NCBI RefSeq assembly: GCF_900090045.1
Contig: NC_041779.1
Span: 1,125,001 to 1,189,000 of the forward strand
Origin: Plasmodium malariae
Lineage: Eukaryota > Apicomplexa > Aconoidasida > Haemosporida > Plasmodiidae
Reading direction: 5' to 3'
Length of the DNA: 64,000 bases
Below, one piece after another: positions 12,241-23,656 of this stretch. A program made the translations under genes and the position numbers. The number at the start of each line of letters is the position of its first letter. The first letter of the stretch is position 1. The notes beneath the pieces are model-generated. The model ran no database searches. It worked only from the letters and a program-made list of their open reading frames with translations, and was not told the DNA's origin.

Positions 12241-12455
12241 AAGAAGCATGTAAAAGAAAAAAGAAGCATGTAAAATAAGCTGTAAAATAAGCTGTAAAAT
12301 AAGCATTTAAAATAAGCATGTAAAATAAACATTTAAAATAAGCACTTAAAATAAGCATGTAAAATAAACATTTAAAATAAGCACTTAAAATAAGCATGTA
12401 AAATAAACATTTAAAATAAGCATGTAAAATAAACATGTAAAATAAGCATGTAAAA
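12241..12455. repeat. 14-15-nt minisatellite (aaaataagcatgt type)
   Basis: About 14 tandem units alternate aaaataagcatgt, aaaataaacattt and aaaataagcactt. Confidence 0.85.
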
Positions 12456-13234
12456 AACGTAAAAAATAAGTAAATAAATATGTATAATCTCTGTATAGGT
12501 ACAAATAATCCCTCTTACCCCTGTAGATACATTATTCAAAAAAAGTAAAATATTCAAAAATGGGATATTTATGGTTATAAGGTGAAAATAGATAAGTACG
12601 AAAAGGTGGAATATATATTATGGAAATAAATTAAAATTCATCATTCGAATATATATAAAAAAAATAAAATTATAATTATGCATAAACAATTGATACGTAA
12701 AATGTAAATTTTAATTAATATTTATTTTTTATTTAAATAAAATAAAAAAATATAATTGAATATACATATAAACATATTTTTATATTATGTAAACTTTTAT
12801 ATAAAGAAGTAGCATATCCTTTTTTTCTCTTTTTTTTTTTTTTTTGCAGTATTTCGAGTTCTCTGAATAAAATGCGTATTATTTATTCATGTATGTATAT
12901 TTATATATATAAGGGTTAATAGAGAAGAAATGGATTTTAAAATTTAAAAATAATTAAAAAGAATTTTTGATAAATATTGAAAACGATTAACAATGAATGA
13001 AAATATGGAGATACAATAATAATATATATATACATACGTTTTCATTAAAAAAAAAAAAAAGTGGGTTATACTTTTAATAAATTTTTAGTTCTCATAAATT
13101 TTGTATATTCAATAATATATAACAAAACATGTATGATGGTGGAAATTATAAGCTCTCTCTGCATGGTATGTAAAATTTTTAATTTTCAATTTTCCGTTAG
13201 GAGTTTTGGTTTTAGCTTTGTTATCGTTTTTGTT

Positions 13235-13335
13235 TAGTTTGGTTTTTACGTAGTTTGGTTTTTACGTAGTTTGGTTTTTACGTAGTTTGGTTTTTACGTA
13301 GTTTGGTTTTTACATAATTTGGTTATTACTTAGTT
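13235..13335. repeat. 16-nt minisatellite (tagtttggtttttacg)
   Basis: About six tandem units, the last two diverged. Confidence 0.85.
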
Positions 13336-14020
13336 TCGTTTTTGGAAATATTTGAAAAAAAAATATTTTTATAATTTTTATTTTTTTTTAAATTAATATT
13401 ATTTGAACAAAAAAAAAGATTTTCCACATTTCAAAATTTTGTAAATTTTAATTTTACTCTTTTCATAAATTTTCAAAATTTTGGAACCAAGTATCATCGT
13501 AGTTTTTAATACCAATTCTTTGTGCAAACTAGGAAAAAAAAAAAAAAAAAATGCACAAGCGAATGTTTCCTATGTTTATTTGCATATGTACATGTAATCC
13601 TATGTATATAAATACATGTACGTGTACATGTACCCATGCAATACTATGTGCCGTCATGTTTTTTTTTTTTTTTTTTATTTTTTCCCCTCCTACATTTTGG
13701 GAATGTACGAAAAGTATACATAATAAATATATGTACTTGCATGTACATGTACATGTTTTATGAACACATAAGGAATATCAAATGACACGATATGAATTGT
13801 GGAACGAAAAATATAAAAAATACTTTGAGTGTCTTCACGAAAAGGAAAGAGCAAAAAAATACCAAAAAAAAAAAAAAGGCATGAATGTTCAACAGTGTAT
13901 ACATAATATATATGCGTATATATGCATGTGTATATATACACGTGTATACATATATATATGCATTTTTGTGTAAACGCATGTATAAACATTTTTCACGTAT
14001 ATATACATGTGTACTCACAA

Positions 14021-14060
<40 letters not shown>

Positions 14061-14224
14061 CATATGTATATATGTTGTATATGTACATAGGAAACGTGCG
14101 CGTACAAGGATGTCATTCTTCATAGGTCTTTTTATCAAGTAGACAGGCTCCGATATGTACGTTGCACAAGAAATACACGGTATATGCAATATAATAATAT
14201 ACATGTACATGTTAATGCACTTTT

Positions 14225-14436
14225 TTACATGTGCATTTGTTTCCTCTTCAAATCAATGCAGTTATTTTTTTTTCCCGATGTAACATATATCAAGCATGGA
14301 AACAAATTAAACTATTAGTATACCCGTCTTGTGCATATTAAATAAAAAAAGTATTATGTTCATTTATATATTTATACAAAAAAAGGGTATACGAGGATAA
14401 ACGGGGAACATTAATAAAGGCTAATAATATAAGGAA

Positions 14437-14470
<34 letters not shown>

Positions 14471-15676
14471 TGCAATTCTCAAGCAACATGGGAAACACAA
14501 AAAAAGACAAAAAAATAAAAGTATTGTATGTCTGTAGCAACATGAGAAACACAAAAAAAGACAAAAAAATAAAAGTATTGTATGTCTGTAGCAACATGAG
14601 AAACACAAAAAAAGACGAACAACACAAGTATTGCAAGTCTATAGTAACAAACAGTGCACATAAATGGTAACAACATGAGACGTAAATGAATTACCTTTAA
14701 ATCCACATCGGACTTGTCGTACGGACGACCAACATTGTTTCCTATGTAAAAGCTATCCTCAAAATTAAACAGCAAACCGGCAAAATGCATTGCCAGTCTT
14801 TTCATTATTTTATTCTTGCATATTAAACATGGAATTATATTTTGTATAAATTTCTCTTCATTTAATAAAGCAAGCAACTGTTTTTCCTCGATGGAGGGTG
14901 CAAAAGAAACACCACCATCATCGCCCATTTGATCATTAAAAAAAAAATTAATTACTGAAGAAGAGTTGGAATTATCATAGTTTGTCTCTCTCAGATTACT
15001 ATACGCTTTAGTTCTTTTCAACAAGAAATTTGTATATGTGTCTAATATTCTTAAACTTATTTTGTTGATATCAAAATAACGTCTTTTCAAGTTTTTAGTT
15101 AACTCACGTATTTCGTTTATGCCAAATATGTCATTGCCTAGGAGAAAGAAATTTTGCAATTCCTTATTTTCTATTCCATTTATTTCTTCTATTCCTAATT
15201 TGCACGAATATTTAAAATAACAATTTAAAATTATCAAGTACTTAATTGCTTCCAAACATATGTACAATGAATACTGGCCATCATTCGGTTTTGCATAAAT
15301 GTCTATTTCCCTTATTTCACATTTCCCGATGGAAAAGAAGTAATTCAGAAATTCTGAATTTTGCATTTTCCGCCTGCACTGTGCAGGTCGTTTTGTGGCC
15401 ATCCACACGTTTAGAGCCGTTTCCTCGTTTGCTGCATTTATTACATTTGTCACATCTTCCGCGTTTACCTCGTTCGCTTCTTTTTCCTTGGCTTGTGGAG
15501 GGGGACCTCGTGGCCGAGTAAGCAGAAAACCCCTTGAAAAACGAGCGTAAAAGCGTCTACACAAATAAACAGAGTTTTTCTCTTCTATAATTTTTTCCAT
15601 CAAGCGTAAGATAAAACAGTAAAATTGATTCGTCCCTTCTTCTGTTATATTGTATGGATAGCGCAAGAGTGAAGTA

Positions 15677-15709
<33 letters not shown>

Positions 15710-16322
15710 CTTCCGTTTCGCCTTTATCCTCCTTTCGCTGATGCTTTTGTTTTTGTTTTTCCTCTGAACTAAACAGTGAGTGGAAATAAGATAATGCATT
15801 TTTGAAACCCTGAATTTTTGAAAAAAAAATTGGCAATTTGTGGTATTTTATATTGTCATAATTGTGAGCACATGATGATACATTCGTTTGATTGGAAAAA
15901 ATGACAAATTTGTATTTCTTTTCTGTTTCTTTTCCTTTTTCTGATAATTTAACAAGAGCTGTTAACACCCTCTCGTTGTAAACCAAATTATTTACATGTT
16001 TACTTTGAACAGTATTAATAAGGGTACCGTCAAAATCGAACGAAGCAATTTTCACGGGCTTAGTTAATAAAAGAGATACAAAATTTTCAAATTGTCCCTT
16101 CTTGTTCTTAATGGACAATATATCTTTCGAAAGAGTTTTATGTACTACCTTCTTCAATGTAGTTGTTATCTCTTTTTCTGCTGTTTGAAATAAGCAGCAG
16201 TAATACCTATTCCATTTTTTTTCAAATCTATGCTTTTTTAAATAAAATAATAATTTTAAATATTTTACACAAATAGATCTTTTAAATCTCAAAGGGGGAA
16301 GCAAGGTCGTTCGTCCAAGCAT
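14225..16322 (-). CDS. PNKP: Polynucleotide 3'-phosphatase, PNKP-type (HAD family)
   Basis: DNA-repair phosphatase that removes 3'-phosphate ends. It starts at ATG 16322. Residues 93-101 read ASFDFDGTL, the HAD motif I with nucleophile D96 and acid/base D98. Motif II is VIFSNQTN (~140-147), a lysine motif IYAKPNDGQ lies near 15290, and motif IV FYIGNNVGRP near 14735 matches FVGDAAGRP of PNKP proteins except for an Asp-to-Asn change. No kinase or FHA domain is visible. The reading frame changes at a run of 30 A (minus strand) at 15680-15709, between a lysine run and a YPYNITEEG segment, and I see no convincing intron there. A donor follows DVDLK at 14695. The most plausible last exon is 14311-14225: its phase fits, and Phe, Leu, Tyr and Thr fall where PNKP tails have F..(6)L.F.TP. 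The intron between them contains a 60-nt repeat. Family assignment is firm, the 3' end tentative. Confidence 0.82.
14484..14640. repeat. 60-nt minisatellite, about 2.6 copies, within the phosphatase gene
   Basis: The unit starts agcaacatgagaaacac and ends ttgtatgtctgt. It lies in the inferred last intron, so the minus-strand frame that reads through it should not be taken as protein. Confidence 0.85.
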
Positions 16323-18229
16323 GTTTTATCCCTTCAGATTAAAAATGGAGGTCCTGAGTTTTGGTTATTCGTGTATATTATATTTATTAAAGTTTGAATA
16401 AAAGAACAAATTGTACATGAGTGGGTATAAATATTATATCTATCTTAACCTTCTTGTAAAAGATTTCCTTTCTCATTCTGGATGAGAACGGGAAACTTGG
16501 ACATGGAAACAATGCATGGCTCTAGGCAAACATACATACAGGCGTTACTGCATATATGCCTACATTCGTATGTGCCTACATATATACATCATACATACAT
16601 ACATACATTCATACATACATACATATATACATTCATACATACATACATATATACATACATTCATACATACATTCATACATACATACATTCATACATACAT
16701 ACATACATACATACATACATACATACATACATTCATACATACATACATACATACATACAAGTATGTGTAGCTAACTGCACTTTATAATTTTTTGCATCGA
16801 CTTTTATGTTCATCATTCAGCATTTCACCATCAGCACTTCATATTACCATTTTTCTTTTTCTTTCAAAGACGCCAAAAGTAATGATCCCTTCACAAAGGA
16901 GTCTTCACTACTAGTGGTAGTTACCAAGGCAGCGATAAAAAGAAAGGGATATAATTAAATGAAGAAAAAAAATCAAAAAAAAAAAAAAAAAATAAGAAAG
17001 ATCTAATAACGCTCATCACTAGGCTGTGTTTTTTCCACCATACGTACAAACACATACCTAAATGGTATAATGTACGAGTATATACATATAGAAGTATATG
17101 CTTATATGTACCTTCACAAATTCATTTTTCCCTTAACAAACAAATATAAGAACAGTTGAACGTTGTACTATGTAATGATCTTATATCTCTTTAACAATAT
17201 ATGCGCAAAAAGGGCAAGCTTAATATTTTCATGCTTGCCTTCTTCATTTATATATTATATGAACATGCCTCTCTTCTCTTATTGGATGCATGCACATTAG
17301 TGCGCCCAAAAAATATGAGTCATTTTCGCGTTAAACAGAAAAAAAAAAAAAAAAAAAAAAAGTGGGGTGAGAACAAGCAAAGAAGTGATAAAATAAATAA
17401 GTATCAAGATAAGCAAGTGACGAAGAAACGAATTCAATGCGCGATCAACTAACAGTGCCTCTTAAAAAACAAATGCATAAAAAATATGCTCAGTGTTCAT
17501 ATGTAAGCCAAGTTACATGAGTTTTAAACGTGCATTTGTGTATATTGGTAAGCAGGAAGAATTTAAAAAGGTTAAATATACTAACATATGTTTTGTTAGT
17601 AGGAGGAGGAATATATACATAATTTGAATTATGTGGAAACTGTCAGTACGTTCTGCACCGTTCAACATGTGAATGCGTCATCCGACACATCCATATACAT
17701 ATATATATATAGATATAGATACACACACACACACATATATATATATGTATATGCATATACGTGTATGAATTAAATTGCCATTACTATTATAACAGTGGTT
17801 TATCGTCTGCCCCCTTCCCTGTTTTACTACAGTATTTCTATGCTTAATGAAAGCAACTGCTGGGTCTTTAGGGAATGGTTTCAGAAATTTAGCTTATAAT
17901 TGCTTTGTCAGACTTGCTTACAAGAATAAATTATTGACGTAATATGCATAAAAAGGGGGAAAAACTGTACTCATATATATGTATATGTATGTTATACTAC
18001 TGAGAGTGATATTTGTGACAAGTACAGAGAATTCAATTCATATATAAAGGGACTAAACAAAAGGGAACACTCATGTGTGTTTGCTCGTGTTAGTTTATGT
18101 ACATATAAGTATATATACTTATTTGCGCTTGTTCATTCGTATGCATACAACATACAACATCGCTTACTAAGTCGATGCAATTTTTATGGAAAAATTTATA
18201 GACGAGCAGTTAACAACAAACTAACGAAA
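16323..18229. other. Divergent promoter region between phosphatase (-) and HINT1 (+)
   Basis: About 1.9 kb carrying both upstream regions. It holds a (CATA) microsatellite, a poly(A) tract near 16977 and (CA)/(TA) runs near 17700. No further gene seen. Confidence 0.7.
16576..16760. repeat. (CATA)n microsatellite with cattcata interruptions
   Basis: About 45 tetranucleotide units; it gives spurious Tyr-Ile-His-Thr ORFs in three plus-strand frames. Confidence 0.95.
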
Positions 18230-19315
18230 ATGGCGGACGAAGAAGAGAAGGCTCTAGCCTCTGCGGGAAAGGATGAAAATGGAGATTCAATTTTTGGTTT
18301 TTCAATTAAAAGAGAGAAAAAAAGAAAACAAACAAACGGACATATACTACTATATATAACAGGCGAACATAATCATTTTTAATTTAATATAAAAAAAAAA
18401 AAAAAAAAAAAAAAAACTGTAAAATTGTAATATTACATAATTTTATACCATTTTGTAGGAAAAATTGCAAGAAAGGAAGTGAAAGTGGATATTGTGTATG
18501 AGGATGAAAAGGTAATACCATTTTTTCATTTTAACTTAAATTTGTATGTGTATTATATCAGAGTTGGTACAAAGTAATTACTGCGAAATGCGCGCACGTA
18601 CAAACACATACAGACAGATACACACACGTACAATGTTGCTAAGAATTTTCAGCGCTCACGGGAGCGGTCTGCACTTGTGTAAATATGTTTGTATGTATTT
18701 ATGTACGTACAAATGTATATGTATATATATGTATATATGTATATGTTTGTATATATAATATATGTGTGTATACATGCGGGGCATTTGTTTATTTTATTTT
18801 TTTTTTTTTACCAGGTTATTGCCTTCAATGATATTAATCCGCAGGCCCCAGTGCACATTCTCGTGATACCAAAAATGAGAGATGGGTTAACGAGACTTAG
18901 CAAGGCTGAAGAAAGACACAAAGAAATTCTTGGTCATCTTATGTGGGCGGTAACGATATTTTGTTAAAAGCCATGAACGTCACGAACAACATACTATGAA
19001 CAGATATATGTTTCCCGGTTACGTGCATTTTATATGCTTATCTATGTTTATTGTTTGCAAATTATTGCCCATTTGTTTGTTATTTATGACTTAATTGTTT
19101 ATCGTTAATTTTTGCTTTTTTTGGTACCCCTCAAACATGCATACCAAAAAAACAATTTTTATACTTTCATTTTGTAGGTGTCTGAAATAGTAAAACGAAA
19201 TAATTTAGGTGATTTCCGTTTGGTAGTAAATAATGGGCCACAGGCTTGTCAGTCTATTTATTATTTACACTTGCATATTTTAGCGAAAAGACAAATGAAG
19301 TGGCCCCCAGGATGA
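18230..19315 (+). CDS. HINT1: Histidine triad nucleotide-binding protein (HINT1, PKCI-like)
   Basis: Four exons: 18230-18296, 18459-18511, 18815-18949 and 19178-19315, all with GT..AG introns (phases 1, 0, 0), giving 130 residues, the usual Hint1 length. Hint proteins are purine nucleoside phosphoramidases that hydrolyse AMP-N bonds. The N-terminus MADEEEKALASAGKDENGDS, SIFGKIARKEV, AFNDINPQAPVHILVIPK and the ending AKRQMKWPPG are all typical. The triad, normally His-x-His-x-His-x-x, reads Tyr114-Leu-His116-Leu-His118: the first His is Tyr, while His116 in the position of the nucleophile and His118 are kept. The start is the ATG in AAAATGGCGG; an upstream open stretch in the same frame is 5' leader. 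Gene position next to RON5 matches what I recall from P. falciparum. Confidence 0.95.
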
Positions 19316-19742
19316 AAAGAAAAAAAAAAAGACACACGAAAGAAGATCAACCATGTGAACATTCTTTTGGATATACCTTTACGGGTGTGTGTGTGTGCAT
19401 ACGTTTGTATGTTTGTATGTGTGTGTGTGTGCATACGTTTGTACGTTTGTATGTTTGTATGTGTGTGTGTGCATACGTTTATATGCATGTTTGTACGCTA
19501 GTTGCGAAAAATCGAACACGCATAGTTGCTTACGATTGACAACCCTCATTAAATAATGGTGTGTACCCTGTTTTCATGTTTTACCATGTTGTTTTCTCAT
19601 GAACAGGCATGTTTTATGTGGAAAGTAATTTCGCAGTATTTTTTTTTTTTTTTATAAAGCAATAATAAAATACAAAACAGCCGCAATTGTAAAAGAACTG
19701 TTAATTATACGCAGTTACGGAGAAAATATTCATAAACAAGTC

Positions 19743-19977
19743 ATTCAAATATATACGTTTAAAAAAAAATATTTATGAATAGGTCATACAAATAAATACA
19801 TTCAAACAGATACATTTAAAAAAAAATATTTATGAATATGTCATTCGAATAAATACATTTAAAAAAAAATATTTATGAACGGGTCATACAAATAAATACA
19901 TTTAAAAAAAAATATTTATGAACGAGTCATACAAATAAATACATTTAAAAAAAAATATTTATGAACGAGTCATACTT
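19743..19977. repeat. 43-nt minisatellite, 5 copies
   Basis: Units contain ttaaaaaaaaatatttatga followed by a tcatacaaataaatac segment. Confidence 0.9.
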
Positions 19978-20045
19978 TTAAAAACAAAGGAGCAATTTTT
20001 TTGCCCGTTAAAATGGAAGATATTTCTACGACTAGCATAAGTTAC

Positions 20046-20150
20046 AAAAAATACGTAAAACACAAAAAATACGTAAAATACAAAAAATACGTAAAATACA
20101 AAAAATACGTAAAACACAAAAATTACATAAAATACAAAAAAGCAGAATAC
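20046..20150. repeat. About 15-nt minisatellite (acaaaaaatacgtaaa)
   Basis: Roughly six tandem units next to the stop codon of the minus-strand gene. Confidence 0.8.
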
Positions 20151-20316
20151 CTGCCAAATTAACGCCTGATAAAGGCAAATATTATTAAAACGTTGAAATG
20201 TTAATGGGGTGTGCATGCATGTACGTACGTGCGCGCGCGCGCATAAAATGAAGGTCAGAAAAAACGGATACGGCAATAAAAGGGAATAAAATAATCCCAT
20301 ATTTTTTATTTCTTTT

Positions 20317-23300
20317 TTAAGCATTTTTTAATAATAAAGGAACTTTTGGTTTTACCTTGGCCTTCGTAAATTTTGGCATATACTTAACAGTAGCTGCAGC
20401 GTTCGCTGGTGTAGTGGTGGGTTTATTGGTTGGTTTACTGGCCGCTGCTTGATGTGAAGGACAACCGTTACTCACTATTTCTTTGACTCCTTCCTTTTCG
20501 TTTTTTAATTCCGTTTTATCAAAGAATACTTCTAAATTTTTTGGTATCAAAGCAACTTTCCCCTTTAGGAATAGAGGAGTATTATTTAAAGGTAAACCAT
20601 GATCTTCTTCGTCATTTAAAATATTCTCTTGTAATATTTCAAAATTTTCAAAGTTATCCCAAGTAGCAGGTAATTTTAATGATGCATTTACTTGTCGCAA
20701 GTCATTGTCTAACATGTCAAGAACACAATGTTGTTCTTCAATAAGTTTTTCTAATTCTCTACATGAGAAAAGCATACTAATGATATCATTCTGATCGTTG
20801 TTAGGTATTTTCGAAAAATTCATTGATAAATCAAATAGGTTTTCGTGCTTATTTTTTTTCGGTAAAAACAAATGCGCAATATCATCTAAACGTTGCTTTT
20901 GTTTTTTCCTTACAACAGGAGTTTCATCATCTATCGAATTGTTATTATCTATCGTTTGTTCTTCTTCTTTCCTATTTAAATATTCATTTGCCCATTTTAG
21001 TTTCTCTTTTAAATATTCTATTTTATAATTTTTGTATATATCATCATAATCGAAATTATACTTGTCTTCAATGCTTTTTTTTTTATTATGCCCATCTTTT
21101 CTTTTTATTTTTTCCCCCTTTATTAATTTATCACTATTTTTTCGGAGCAAATAATTGTAGCGACCCTCGTTATCATATGCAGTTCCGTCTGCACATCTGC
21201 ACTCACTTCTTTGATTATAGCTATAGAAACTTTCCTCGTCGCTGTAACCGCTTCCCTCCTCCTCGACATACTTAGTGTTATCCTTGCATTTGTACGTATC
21301 TTCACTTTCGCATTTATCTGTGTTCTCTTCTTTATAATAACTATAATTGCAATGTTCAAGGACTCCTCTACAATTGTTTAACCTGTGCTCGATATCATAC
21401 CACTTAGAATTCCCAATGTATTTGTTATTACTTCTATTTTTGCTTCTATTGCTGTTTTTATTTTTTTTCATTTTTTCTTTTTTTTTTTCTTTTACTTTTT
21501 TTTTTTTTTTTTTCTTTTTTTCTTCTTCCTCTGCTCTTAGCTCCTCCAAAGTTATATCACAGTTTAAATATTTTTCATCTTCACTACTCCATTCAACTCC
21601 ATTTCTAAACTGTAAAGGTTTCAGATGACCAGCAGCCACCATTATGCTATTGTTGTTTGTACCTTTTTCCTTTTTTCGTCCGTTTACATATTTTTCATTT
21701 TTGCTCTTTTCCTTACCCTTATTAGTGCTAATTTGTTCATTCCATCTTTTGTTTTCTAATGAGTACATTCCAGTATTTGTGTCGTTATATGTTGGATCAT
21801 ATATACATACAGGTATATACGGAACATTTGGGTAAAAAAAAGAGGGCCCCCTTTGCTCGTTTCCATTCATCATCGTCATCATTATATTATTACTATTACC
21901 ATAATTATCGATAGTGCTAAAATTGTAAGGAGGAAAGTTCATCATATGGGTGCAATTTCCAAATGGTGATAATGCATACGATTGCACGGTGTTCCTATGA
22001 GTGTCTTCTCCGAAATATTTTTTTTCGCTTTGATTCTGTGGAGTTTTATCTAAAGCAGAAATAGAAATAGGAGGTCCTGTCACTTTACCTACATAATTTC
22101 CATCATATCTTGAAAATGCATTTATATAATGTGTATTATGTAGTAGTTTACTTTCTTTAAAGGTTGACAATGGTCCGATAGGCATTTCGTCTTCTGGTAA
22201 TCCAACCATTGTACTGTTTTTATTTATCTTGTTAATATGCTCCTCATACCTATTCTCCCCCGTTTTGTTAATATTAATGTTTGTAACTGTTTTGTTCTCA
22301 TTTTTATATCCTTTTAATGAAGTATTAGATCTAATTTTCATTATGCTGTTATTTGCTATCTTATGTGGTATTTCTTTTTTTATGTTTAACAATACATCTT
22401 TTGACAATTCTTTTGAAAATAATTTACTGTATTTACTTGTAAACGAACTTGCTTCTACATAGGGGTGAACTGCCTTTTTAGATTTTTCATTTACGCAATG
22501 GGGCAGTAACTTTGTTTTTCCTACAGTCTTAGAAGAAGGGCTATTTGACTTTAAACTTTTGGACTTGAACGCTTGACTCTTTAATTTAGCAAGGATGTTA
22601 ACTTTTTCAAAGTATTTGTTTTTGCCTAATGTGCCCCTTCTCGGGGGTTCACCGCTGGAGTTATTACCGTTACTTCCATAATTATTGTCGTTATCATCGT
22701 TATCATCGTTATCATCGTTATCATCGTTATCGTCGTTATCATCGTTATCATCGTTATCGTCGTTATCATCGTTATCGTCGTTATTGTCGTTATCGTCGTT
22801 ATTGTCGTTATCGTCGTTATTGTAGTTATCGTTGTTATCATCATTATCATCGTTATTATCATCTTTATCCTTGTTATCGTCATTATAATCATCCTTATCG
22901 CTCTCCCTCGTGTTGGTGTTACCACTTCCTTCGTCATATTGCTCTTCGCCTGAATCATAGAACGGGCTATTTTTTGGTGTGTTTTTCCCATATATCTTTG
23001 ATTTTGTGGACATCATTTTACCTCCCAGTCCTTTTTTGTTTTTATCCTGTTTATTCAGTACCTCTAACAGACTTACCTTAGGTTTCATTTCTTTAAATTT
23101 TAATTCTGGTATTTTTACCTTTGGTTTTAGTACTTTTGTTTTTGCTTCTGTCATTTTGGACATTGATTTTGTCGTTTTTAGTTTTGGCAACATTTGTTTA
23201 AACTTGATGTCCAGTGCTTTAAATTTTGGACCAGGAGTTTTTATCTTCGACATGATTTCTTCCTTTGGTTTCAATTGAGATATTTCCATTTTTGATTTCA

Positions 23301-23656
23301 TTTGGCTACTTTCACTATTGCTATCGTTGCCTTTCTTTTCTTCTATTCTGCTTTTTTGAAGAATTGCTGCAATGTTATTAAACAAAATACAAATAGAGTG
23401 AGAAATACAGAAAAATTATTATAAATATAAAAAATTAAATAAAAGTTTTACTTTCTTATGTGTGTGATAAAAAAAAAAAATTAGCTCCATTTTTGTGCAG
23501 TTGCTTGATAATATGCATTTGTAAAAAATATTATGAACGCTTACGTGCTAATTTCCCTTTATTTTTTAATAGGGAAGATGGGTTTATAAAGGACTTCACC
23601 GATTTCGTTAAGGGCATGTCCTTTTTGCTGACTTGTGCAGGCGGTTTTAAATTCAT
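20317..23656 (-). CDS. Conserved lysine-rich Plasmodium protein, function unknown (two exons)
   Basis: Exon 1 is 23656-23545 (MNLKPPAQVSKKDMPL...), with donor C|GTAAGC. Exon 2 is 23366-20317, after acceptor TTGCAG. The junction is phase 1 and the sum is 3162 nt, 1053 residues plus stop. Without exon 1 the long frame has no ATG at its head, which is why I place the start here. Visible features: a basic N-terminal part with repeated Lys-x-Lys and Pro-Lys motifs, an acidic Asp-Asp-Asn array (~190-265), a poly-Glu/poly-Lys block (~640-680), an ordered-looking C-terminal part (~880-1000, e.g. CRELEKLIEEQHCVLDMLD, probably helical), and a Lys-Pro tail MPKFTKAKVKPKV echoing the N-terminus. No known domain, signal peptide or membrane segment recognised. 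By position it is the gene between HINT1 and RON5. Confidence 0.9.
22670..22870 (-). repeat. In-frame 9-nt coding repeat (Asp-Asp-Asn)
   Basis: Plus-strand units gttatcatc and gttatcgtc repeat about 20 times without a frame break, giving a strongly acidic Asp-Asp-Asn array. Confidence 0.9.

Larger units (their letters stand above)
7628..14224. other. Long AT-rich intergenic region, no gene seen
   Basis: About 6.6 kb upstream of the giant gene, presumably holding its promoter and 5' leader and the 3' side of the phosphatase gene. It consists of poly(A)/poly(T) tracts, (TA)n and tetranucleotide microsatellites and short minisatellites. All open frames are repeat-driven (Tyr-Met-Cys-Val or Tyr-Ile strings). 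I saw no tRNA-like or other structured GC-richer block. Confidence 0.7.
19316..20316. other. Convergent 3' region between HINT1 (+) and the next gene (-)
   Basis: Shared 3' flank of about 1 kb. It holds (GT)-rich stretches near 19385-19475, a 43-nt minisatellite and a short repeat near 20046. No gene seen. Confidence 0.7.

Noticed and set aside
14479..14690. Continuation of the phosphatase frame through the 60-nt repeat
   Set aside because: Repeat-encoded Phe/Cys peptide after a good donor; more likely intron.
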